NCBI RefSeq assembly: GCF_938030685.1
Contig: NZ_CALHHX010000230.1
Coordinates: forward strand, 1 to 12,636
Source of the DNA: an uncultured Campylobacter sp.
Lineage (GTDB): Bacteria; Campylobacterota; Campylobacteria; Campylobacterales; Campylobacteraceae
DNA: 12,636 nucleotides
Reading direction: 5' to 3'
This document shows positions 1 through 6,036 of this stretch, piece by piece. The notes beneath the pieces were generated by a model that ran no database searches, was not told where the DNA came from, and saw only the letters and a program-made list of their open reading frames with translations. Both the position numbers and the translations under genes were made by a program. Numbering within the stretch: the first letter of the stretch is position 1; each line of letters starts with the position of its first letter.

Positions 1-389
1 CTTCGCGCCTTAATCAGCGCCTCTTTGATCGTGTAAATTTTATAAAAAACGAGCGCTTTTTCGCTCTCGTCCGCCACCGCCAAAAGTTCGCGTTCAAAGT
101 CGTTGAAACAAAACTCGCTCGCCGCGGCAAAATTCCGCGGTTTTAAAATTTCAAGATCGAGCCCGAACTTTTGCCTCGCAAAACCCACGGCAACGATCGT
201 TTTGCCCTCCGCGCTTTTGTGCGAGATGCAAAATCTGCCGCGCTTTTTAAAGCGCGCCTTAAGCGCTCGCGAAACGCGAAACTCGCGTAGATGGCCTCGC
301 GCGCGCGCCAGCTTCTTATCGCGCCTGCTCAAAAGCCGCCGCGGAGCGCGCAGATCCTCGTCGGTGATTAAAATTTTTATCTCGCTCAT
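1..389 (-). CDS. 4'-phosphopantetheinyl transferase superfamily protein (3' end cut off by window edge)
   Basis: This frame is open from an ATG at 389 down to the left edge, giving 129 complete codons with no stop. The family moves the phosphopantetheine arm of coenzyme A onto a serine of an acyl or peptidyl carrier protein in the cytoplasm. Visible Sfp/AcpT-type marks are ISHK at residues 55-58, the metal-binding GLDLE at 76-80 (acidic D78 and E80), and YTIKEALIKA at 119-128, which matches the family's W/Y-x-x-KEA-x-x-KA helix. The spacing between these motifs fits the family. The C-terminal part is missing because the window ends. The start is the first ATG of the frame; only a weak GGGG stretch lies upstream as a ribosome site. 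The N-terminal half is very rich in Arg and Lys. The substrate carrier cannot be deduced, since its neighbours are unrelated. The family call is fairly sure; the specific role is not. Confidence 0.82.
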   Translation of the reverse strand, partial: MSEIKILITDEDLRAPRRLLSRRDKKLARARGHLREFRVSRALKARFKKRGRFCISHKSAEGKTIVAVGFARQKFGLDLEILKPRNFAAASEFCFNDFERELLAVADESEKALVFYKIYTIKEALIKAR

Positions 390-925
390 AAAGCCCCGAT
401 TTTACTAAAATAGTCTTTATAAAAATATAAAATAGCGCGGCGGCGTTGAAATTTCGTTTAAAATTTATTTGATGCGATTGAGTTCAAAGGCGCACTAAAA
501 CATAAAATTTATCGCGTTTGCGCTAAGGCCTCGGGCACGGTAAAATTTTAAAATTTAGCTCGTTTGCAATCTGTGCCGCGCGCTTTTTGGGTCGACATAT
601 TCTGCTTTGCGGCATAAGGTTTCGTTCATTGCGGCAGTCTGTCCGTCGCATCTCGCGCGATTGCCTATTTGGTTAAATTTTAGCGTGGCTGTATCAAGAT
701 GCAAACAGCGCAGGTTTTAAAAACATCGGCGCGGAATTTTAAAAATCCGCGATAAAATTTCTATCGCATGCGGCGTTTGCGCCGGAGCTTTTGCGACGAA
801 ATCCAGATGCGTCGTGCGATGAGCTTTAAAATTCCGAAGCAAAATTTAAAACTACGAGCAGTGCGTGGCGCAGCAGACATCGCAGTATGACAGCACAAAA
901 TTAGCCGCATTTGAATAAACGGCAT

Positions 926-1004
926 AAAATTTAAGCGCTCCTGAATACGGCAGCTCGAAATTTAATTAAAGCGGCACGAAATTCAATCGTGCTTAGCTAG
1001 CGCA
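926..1004. repeat. Degenerate ~30-bp repeat units, copy A
   Basis: Three adjoining units start near 926, 957 and 978. Each begins with AAATTT or AAATTC and continues with a segment like TAAGCGCTCCTGAATACGGC. The unit at 973-1004 aligns without gaps to 3295-3326 in the second spacer, with 25 of 32 positions identical by my count. Unit length varies (about 21-31 bp) and is not a multiple of three, which argues against a decayed repeat protein. Spacers are not unique sequence between identical repeats, so this is not a CRISPR. Confidence 0.6.
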
Positions 1005-1096
1005 ACCGCATTAAATCCCGAGCCGTTCTGCGCTGCGCCGAGCAGAATGCTTTAAGATCAGTGTCACATCACACTATTTGCATTAAATTCTGTGTC

Positions 1097-1156
1097 GCGT
1101 CGCACTAAATTTGCGTTAAATTCCGAGCCGCATTAAATTTATGTTAAAATTCCGCC
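1097..1156. repeat. Gene-end block, copy A (shared with 3538-3635)
   Basis: The block opens with GCGTCGCACTAAATTTGC and closes with GCCGCATTAAATTTATG followed by TTAAAATT. Both parts recur in the same order and orientation at 3538-3561 and 3604-3635. Each copy ends a few tens of bases beyond the stop codon of a minus-strand gene, here tsdA. The closing part is an imperfect AT-rich inverted repeat around a central ATG/TGT. Confidence 0.6.
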
Positions 1157-1171
1157 ACCGCAAGGACGGCG
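1153..1171 (-). terminator. Candidate rho-independent terminator of tsdA
   Basis: Read on the minus strand, CGCCGTC and GGTGGCG can pair as a 7-bp stem with two G-U wobbles around a 5-base CTTGC loop. The stem is followed by GAATTTTAA. It begins 8 bases after the tsdA stop codon. The downstream T run is short, so the call is moderate. Confidence 0.45.
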
Positions 1172-1178
1172 TTTGATT

Positions 1179-2167
1179 TTATTTTTTGATCATGCGTTTG
1201 TATGGGCCGAAGCGGTGATCGTTCTCGTCAAATCCGTCGTTGTATGGCCCCACGTCCATATCCATCTGCTTGACGTCTAGGTCTGGGAAATCTTTCTTCC
1301 TATCGGGTTTGATCTTGCGCGGTTTTGAGTTTATATACGCCGTCACGTCGAAAGCTTCCTCCCAGCTTAGCGAGGCGTCTCCTTTAGGCATGGTGGCTTT
1401 GACATACCTCGCTCCTTCGATGAGCCTATACATACCGGCCCCGTATTGTAGCTGTCATCGCCCCAAAGCGCGGGGAATGTGTAGTAATCGCCGCTTTGAG
1501 CAAACCCCTCGTTTTTTACCCCTTCGCCGTTTTCGCCGTGGCAGGCGGCGCATTTTGCGGCGTAAATTTCGCGTCCTTTTTTAGGATCCGCCGCGCGGTC
1601 TAAAAACTGCGCTTTCGGCAGTCCCTGACCTTTTAGCTTTGCGCCGACCTCATATTCTGCGGAGAGCCAGTGCATGTAGGCGATCATCGCGCGCATCTCT
1701 TTGGAGTTTGTAGGTATCGCTCTGCCCGCCATCGAGCGCTGAAAACAGCCGTTTATGCGGTCTTGCAGCGTGACTAGCTGATCCGATCTCGCGACATACT
1801 GCGGAAATCTCGCGTAGATACCCACGAACGGGCTTTGATCGGGCACTACGCCGCCGCTTGTATGGCAGCTCGAACAGGAGAGGTTGTTGCCGGCAAAGCG
1901 CATTTTTTCGTCCTTTGCTTGCGGTCCGAGATACCTCGTCGTCTCGTTGATGAGCTTCGCGCCGTAGATGACGGTCTTTGCATAAGGCGAGTCGCCGAGC
2001 TTCGCCTCGTCTATGACGCCGTTTTCGTCGATGCCTACGGGCAGCCTAAACTCCTGCGTCTTTTGCTCGTACGGCACGGCTTTTTTGGCGTTGAGTTTGG
2101 CTACATCAAAGCCTAAAACGGGCGTAAAAAAGAGCGGAAGCGCTAAAACAAGGGCGGTTTTTCTCAT
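1179..2167 (-). pseudogene. tsdA: Thiosulfate dehydrogenase / tetrathionate reductase TsdA, diheme cytochrome c, broken by one frameshift
   Basis: TsdA joins two thiosulfates to tetrathionate, or runs the reverse reaction in some Campylobacter, in the periplasm with cytochrome c as partner. The protein has a Sec signal peptide (residues 1-19), heme 1 site CSSCH at 98-102, a Cys at 141 in INGCFQRS that fits the distal heme 1 ligand, and heme 2 site CAACH at 206-210. The frame then slips at the C4 run 1439-1442 (plus strand). Adding one base restores NTGAGMYR, the KATMP segment with Met260 as likely heme 2 ligand, and the family's usual tail with GPYNDGF and HRFGPY, giving about 329 residues, near normal length. 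Uncorrected, the product stops after 266 residues and lacks the methionine. The ATG at 2167 has a good AAAGGAGA site upstream. It could be a true mutation or a sequencing error. The family call is strong. Confidence 0.85.
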
Positions 2168-2171
2168 AAGT

Positions 2172-2195
2172 TCTCCTTTAAAAAAGTAAAATATA
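2172..2195 (-). promoter_or_regulatory. tsdA ribosome site and possible -10 box
   Basis: On the minus strand AAAGGAGA (2172-2179) lies 4 bases before the tsdA ATG and fixes the start. Just upstream, TATATT (2190-2195) in an AT-rich setting could be the -10 box. Campylobacter sigma-70 promoters often lack a clear -35 box, and none is seen here. The ribosome site is sure; the promoter is tentative. Confidence 0.5.
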
Positions 2196-2947
2196 CATTT
2201 GAAATTATTGAATTTTTTAGTTAAATGTGCGTTAAAATTTTAAAAAAGAAGCTATTGCAGGGTTTGCATAGAGGAAAATTTTAAAGAAGCCGAAATTTTA
2301 ACTTAGCGCGACGATGAAATTTGACGCGAATTTTGCGCGGCCTAGCGATAAAATTTAAAGTAAATGGCGAGATTTTTAAAATTTGAGCGGGTGATTTTGG
2401 CAGAACCTGCGCGATTAGACTACTTGATTTCGTCATGCGATAAATTTTGGCAGTGCGGCGAGCTACGCAGAAAAAGAAGTCGAGCCGTGACGCAACGGAT
2501 TTTTTTAAGGCTTGCGAGAGTAAAATTTAAAAGATTGCCTCACTCCCGTCGCTCTTTTCGTCCGCACCGCTCGGCACGCTTGCTGCGCCTATGTATTTTT
2601 TATCGCGCGCACGGATCGCTTCATTTGTGCGCCTCTGTATTTTTTTGTGTCGCGGATGCTGCGACGTATATCAAAATATCAAAGCGCGATTAAGCCCGCG
2701 CATGCAAGCGCTCGCGGGAAACGAACGGATAAAATTTAGGCGGGCAATTTCGCTCATTCGCGACCGCGGTATATTTGATCCGTGCCGCCTCTGCTACTCC
2801 GCCACAAACGAGCCGTTCGCAAAAACGTGTCGCGGCATGCCGCCGAAATACAAGTCGCAAATTGGTATTTCAGCGCGAGATTTGTAAAAGCGTGTCACGG
2901 TGCATCGCAGCAGGATCGCCGCTGCATTTGAAATTATCTAGGTCTGC

Positions 2948-2988
2948 CGGCGCGATAGGGCGAGGCGGATCGTCTCGTCTATGCGCCG
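2948..2988. other. 18-bp imperfect hairpin with two bulged G
   Basis: CGGCGC (2948-2953) pairs with GCGCCG (2983-2988), ATAG with CTAT, GCGAG with CTCGT and GCG with CGT, closing on a GAT loop. Single G bulges sit at 2954 and 2959. Two G-U wobbles pair only in plus-strand RNA; on the minus strand they become C-A mismatches. No T run follows, so it does not look like a terminator. It could be a REP-like element or part of a plus-strand RNA. Confidence 0.55.
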
Positions 2989-3114
2989 TTTGGGCGGCGC
3001 GCGTATTTATGCTCGCCATGCACGCGCCTTAAACGGGCGCTAGGTTTGAAATTTAACCCGAGCGGGCTTGGAATTTTAAATTTAAGCGGATTTGGGCTTT
3101 AGCAGTCGGATCTG

Positions 3115-3131
3115 CCTGCGCGCCGCGCAGG
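3115..3131. repeat. Perfect GC palindrome
   Basis: CCTGCGCG and CGCGCAGG are exact reverse complements around one C. It lies in the gene-free spacer and is not followed by a T run, so its role is unknown. Confidence 0.5.
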
Positions 3132-3202
3132 ACCGTATCCGCGCTAGAATTATCGCCGCCTAGATAAAATTTCGCGCAGCAGGCTCCGTAATGCGGCGAT
3201 AT

Positions 3203-3445
3203 GAAAATCTAAAGCTCTTGAGTAAAACGTAAAGGAATTGGGGAAATCGAAGTAGCATCGGTAAGTATGAAATTTTAATGCTTTTAAATAAAACGGCGCG
3301 AAACTTAATCGTTCTTAAGTAGAGCAAGAGCAAATTAGCCTTTATCGCCAAGCTCACGATAGTTATAATTTTGAATTAAACGGCGAAATTTAAATACTCT
3401 TGGATAAAACAGCATGGAATGAACTTAACGCCTCGGATAAAAACG
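3203..3445. repeat. Degenerate ~30-bp repeat units, copy B
   Basis: Recognisable units begin at 3203, 3269, 3300, 3385 and 3417. The typical unit starts GAAATTTAA, passes through GCTCTTGGATAAAACGGC and runs into the next. Spacing is irregular: some units abut, others are separated by diverged sequence. The unit at 3300 matches the one at 978 in the first spacer. Lengths of 27-32 bp do not hold a reading frame. Confidence 0.6.
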
Positions 3446-3537
3446 TTAATTTTAACCGCACTGAACTACCGCGCTATCTGAGCTAAGCCGGGCCGTATCG
3501 TGCTGTGATGGGCGGAATTTGAGTTAAATTTCATGCT

Positions 3538-3635
3538 GCGTCGCACTGGGTTTGCTTTAATCTCGCACCGAGCTGTGCCGTGCCACACTAAATTTGCTGC
3601 TAAGCCGCATTAAATTTTATGTAAAATTTCACCGC
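3538..3635. repeat. Gene-end block, copy B (shared with 1097-1156)
   Basis: GCGTCGCACTGGGTTTGCTT at 3538 corresponds to the opening of copy A, and GCCGCATTAAATTTTATG at 3604 to its close. The AAATTTTA-TG-TAAAATTT core (3610-3627) is a perfect 8-bp inverted repeat. It ends 41 bases beyond the aspB stop, so it might act in 3'-end formation, but it lacks a GC stem. Confidence 0.55.
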
Positions 3636-3675
3636 TAAGCTACGACAAATTTAGATCAAAATTACGCCAGCATGC

Positions 3676-4854
3676 CTATCTGTGGTAATTTTTTACGAAT
3701 TTTTCTATGCGCTCAAAGCCGCGTTTTAGATTTTCCATGGAGCACGCAAAGCTTACGCGGAAGTGCCCATCCATACCAAATCCGCTTCCTGGCACCGTGG
3801 CTACGAGCCCTTTATCTAGCAGTTGCATGCAGAATTTCATACTATCGGGTTCTACCTGGGAGCAATCTATGAAGAAATAAAATGCGCCATCTGGTTTTAC
3901 GACACTAAGCCCTGGGATTGCGCTTATCGTGTCGGTGCCAAAATCGCGCCTGCGCTCGTATTCGCGCCTCATCTCCTCGATATAATCATCCGCCTCGCCG
4001 CGCAGCACTGGCATAGCGCCTGCCTGGACGATGCTTGCTACGTTGCTGACGCTTTGGCTTTGCAGGCTGATCATCGCTTTATTTAGCTCATCGATAGCAC
4101 AGGCGGTGTAGCCGAAGCGCCAGCCGGGCATCGCGCCGCATTTGCTTAGCCCGTTAATCGTCACGGTGCGCCTAAACATATCCTCACTGATGCTTGCTGC
4201 GGCTATGAAGCTCTTGCCGAAGACGATTTTTTCGTAAATTTCATCGGCAATTACTAAAATATCCGTGTCTTTTAGCACTTCCGCAAGCTCTTGCAGCTCC
4301 TGGCGCGAATATACGGCGCCTGCGGGGTTGCTCGGGTTGAAAAGGCACAGCGCCTTCGTGCGCGGGGTGATCGCGGCTTTGAGCTGTGAGGCGGTGATTT
4401 TGTATCGGTTTTCCGCCTTGGTGTCTACGATGACGGGCTTGCTGCCACAGAATTTTACAATTTCGGGGTAGGTGACCCAATAAGGCGCCGGTATTATAAC
4501 CTCATCGCCTTCGTTTAAGATGCAGTTAAAGGCGTTAAATAGCGAGTGCTTGGCGCCGACGTTGGTGATGATCTGATCTGGCCTGTAATCTAGGTCGTTG
4601 TCGCGCTTTAGCTTTTGAGCGATTAAATTTAAAATTTCGGGCGTGCCGCGGACTGGAGTGTATTTGCCGCAACCCTTAGCCATCGCCTCGATAACCGCCT
4701 TTTTAGCGACTTCTGCAGTATCGAAATCAGGCTCGCCCGCGCTTAGGATCACGACATCTTGCCCCTGAGCTTTCATCTGTTTGGCTTTAGTGCTGATTGC
4801 GATCGTTAGGCTTTCACCGAGCTTGCTTACGCGACTTGAAAGTGTTAATTTCAT
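3676..4854 (-). CDS. aspB: Aspartate aminotransferase family protein (PLP-dependent, class I/II)
   Basis: This cytoplasmic PLP enzyme most likely exchanges amino groups between aspartate or a similar amino acid and 2-oxoglutarate. With the start at 4854 it has 392 residues, normal for the family. NPSNPAG (173-179), ADEIY (203-207), the Schiff-base lysine K238 in LSKCGAMPGWR, R246 for the cofactor phosphate and R366 in FRVSFA for the substrate carboxylate are all present. The SKCGAMPGWRFGY form is, from memory, typical of Campylobacter AspB. An in-frame ATG at 4881 would add 9 residues, but the ATG at 4854 has AAGGAG five bases upstream and forms an ATGA overlap with the preceding stop, so I chose it. 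It is the last gene of the hisS operon. Substrate range cannot be read from the sequence; a prephenate or arogenate role is also seen in relatives. Confidence 0.93.
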   Translation of the reverse strand: MKLTLSSRVSKLGESLTIAISTKAKQMKAQGQDVVILSAGEPDFDTAEVAKKAVIEAMAKGCGKYTPVRGTPEILNLIAQKLKRDNDLDYRPDQIITNVGAKHSLFNAFNCILNEGDEVIIPAPYWVTYPEIVKFCGSKPVIVDTKAENRYKITASQLKAAITPRTKALCLFNPSNPAGAVYSRQELQELAEVLKDTDILVIADEIYEKIVFGKSFIAAASISEDMFRRTVTINGLSKCGAMPGWRFGYTACAIDELNKAMISLQSQSVSNVASIVQAGAMPVLRGEADDYIEEMRREYERRRDFGTDTISAIPGLSVVKPDGAFYFFIDCSQVEPDSMKFCMQLLDKGLVATVPGSGFGMDGHFRVSFACSMENLKRGFERIEKFVKNYHR

Positions 4855-5330
4855 TGATGCTCCTTGGATTGGTTTAGACAATTTAAAATTTGATTTTTGA
4901 CGCTAAAAGCCCTGCTATCGCTCGGGTTTTGGTTGTAGATATCGTCGATTTTATAGTCGTCTCCGCTACGGACGAGTTTGTATATTATCGTCTGCGTGCC
5001 GTAGGGGCAGGTCTGTGTCACTACGACGGTATCGCGCTGCCCTAGCTCAAAATCATATTTCGCGTCGTCGCAAACATCCTGACCCGCAATCACCGGATCA
5101 TAGTCCAAGCAGCCTACCTCACCTTCGCCAGCAGATGCTTCATCTTGCATAAGTGCAGATTTAAAAGAAGCCGATAGGGCATTTTTGTGATCGCCGAAAT
5201 AGGTATTCTTGATGTATAGACTTTTTACTAGGCTTATTCTGGCGTCGTCCGCGGAATTTTTCGCGCTATTAGCATCGCTGCCGCTTGCTGATAAAATCGC
5301 ACAAATTATAAAAAATAGAGCTTTTTTCAC
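4851..5330 (-). CDS. Small exported protein of unknown function
   Basis: The product has 159 residues with an N-terminal signal peptide (KK, then a hydrophobic run FFIICAIL, cleavage probably near residues 18-22). There is no lipobox cysteine, so a soluble periplasmic protein is expected. The mature part has four Cys (74, 87, 108, 151), which could form disulfides, and an acidic central segment CLDYDPV..QDVCDD. The layout (a helix near VKSLYIKNTYF, then a strand-rich half ending in YKLVRSGDDYKIDDIY) recalls the DUF3828 group of small secreted proteins, but this is only a resemblance. The start is a GTG at 5330 with GAGGG eight bases upstream, right against the cysE stop 10 bp away; the end overlaps aspB by 4 bp. 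In C. jejuni, as I recall, cysE and aspB are direct neighbours, so this gene is an insertion into the operon. Confidence 0.8.
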   Translation of the reverse strand: MKKALFFIICAILSASGSDANSAKNSADDARISLVKSLYIKNTYFGDHKNALSASFKSALMQDEASAGEGEVGCLDYDPVIAGQDVCDDAKYDFELGQRDTVVVTQTCPYGTQTIIYKLVRSGDDYKIDDIYNQNPSDSRAFSVKNQILNCLNQSKEHQ

Positions 5331-5340
5331 TTTAACCCTC

Positions 5341-6036
5341 TTATTTTAATGATTTCAGATACTCTTCGTAGAATTTATTTAGATCCTCATCCATTGCGGA
5401 GATATCTTTTCTGCCGCTGCAAATGCACTCTTCCAAAATTTCGATACGCTTGATGAGATATTTGATAAGCTCCTGGCTGATATCGGGAATTTTATTATGC
5501 GCTAAAGGATCGCTCTCGCAGCCGCCTAAAATTCTAGCCGGCACGCCCACGGCGGTGCAGTTTGGCGCTACGTCCTTTACGACGACGGAATTTGCGCCGA
5601 TTTTGGAATTTTCGCCTATGGTGATGTTGCCTAGCACTTTAGCTCCTGCGCCCACTACGACGCCGTTTTGCAGCGTCGGATGGCGCTTGCCGTGCTCTAA
5701 GCTCACGCCGCCGAGAGTGACGCCCTGATAGATCAGACAGTTATCGCCGATGATCGCCGTTTCTCCAATGACAAGCCCCGTGGCGTGGTCGAAAAACACG
5801 CCCGAGCCGATACGTGCGCCCGGGTTTATATCTACGGCGGTGATTATGCGAGTAAGTCCGCTGATTGCACGAGCTATAAGCTTAAAACCTCGCTCGTAGA
5901 AAAAGTGTGCGAAGCGGTAATTTATCAGCGCCCAGACGCCGGGATAGCAGAAAAATATCTCAAATACGCTGTTGCATGCGGGGTCTTGGCGCATCGGCTC
6001 GGTGAAGTCCCGTTTTAAAATTTGCCAAAAACTCAT
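5341..6036 (-). CDS. cysE: Serine O-acetyltransferase
   Basis: CysE acetylates L-serine with acetyl-CoA to O-acetylserine, the carbon skeleton for cysteine synthesis in the cytoplasm. The 231-residue protein has a short helical N-terminus, then a left-handed beta-helix of hexapeptide repeats from about residue 68 to 170. D69 in VDINPGARIG, H84 in DHATGLVIGET and H119 in KRHP match catalytic and substrate residues of E. coli CysE. GVPARILGG marks the end of the helix. The C-terminal tail (about 172-231) differs from the E. coli one, ending in lysine-rich helices, so feedback inhibition by cysteine cannot be assumed. The ATG at 6036 overlaps the speA stop by 4 bp (ATGA), so translation is probably coupled; the upstream ribosome site (AAAGAC) is weak, which fits coupling. 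Confidence 0.95.
   Translation of the reverse strand: MSFWQILKRDFTEPMRQDPACNSVFEIFFCYPGVWALINYRFAHFFYERGFKLIARAISGLTRIITAVDINPGARIGSGVFFDHATGLVIGETAIIGDNCLIYQGVTLGGVSLEHGKRHPTLQNGVVVGAGAKVLGNITIGENSKIGANSVVVKDVAPNCTAVGVPARILGGCESDPLAHNKIPDISQELIKYLIKRIEILEECICSGRKDISAMDEDLNKFYEEYLKSLK

Larger units (their letters stand above)
390..1178. other. 789-bp non-coding spacer rich in AAATTT words
   Basis: No reading frame here has a ribosome site, family motif or plausible length. The stretch is a patchwork of GC-rich pieces separated by AAATTT or TAAAATTT words. Its right part (about 926-1156) contains degenerate units also found beyond the 3' end of aspB, listed separately. The left end presumably holds the promoter of the phosphopantetheinyl transferase gene; the AT-rich stretch 401-435 is the likely place, but no single -10 box stands out. 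I see no tRNA or known structured RNA. Confidence 0.6.
2168..3675. other. 1.5-kb spacer without a convincing gene
   Basis: This is the longest gene-free stretch of the window. From about 2260 to 3180 it is GC-rich, with overlapping plus-strand frames of 85-109 codons that lack ribosome sites, recognised motifs or normal composition. Minus-strand translation around 2700-2880 also gives short pieces interrupted by stops. It carries an imperfect direct repeat (GCGCCTATGTATTTTTT at 2585 and GCGCCTCTGTATTTTTTT at 2629), a GC hairpin 2695-2718 (CCCGCG/CGCGGG), a longer hairpin at 2948-2988 and a palindrome at 3115-3131. From 3203 it becomes an array of degenerate AAATTT units. It may be a decayed gene, an untranslated RNA region or repeat-derived spacer; the sequence alone does not decide. 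Confidence 0.5.

Noticed and set aside
103..408. 101-codon plus-strand frame at the left edge
   Set aside because: It lies opposite the phosphopantetheinyl transferase frame, which carries ordered family motifs; this one has none.
2364..3032. Three overlapping plus-strand frames of 85-109 codons
   Set aside because: No ribosome sites, no recognised motif, Arg/Cys-rich composition typical of chance frames in GC-rich sequence, and they overlap each other.
3160..3357. 65-codon minus-strand frame with repeated LFKSIKIS-like segments
   Set aside because: It is the translation of the degenerate ~30-bp repeats; unit lengths are not multiples of three and there is no ribosome site.
3203..3445. Possible CRISPR array
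   Set aside because: Units are degenerate, spacing is irregular, and there are no identical repeats, unique equal-length spacers or cas genes.
4855..4881. Upstream ATG at 4881 for aspB
   Set aside because: The ATG at 4854 has an AAGGAG site and an ATGA overlap with the previous stop; the extra nine residues do not look like family sequence.
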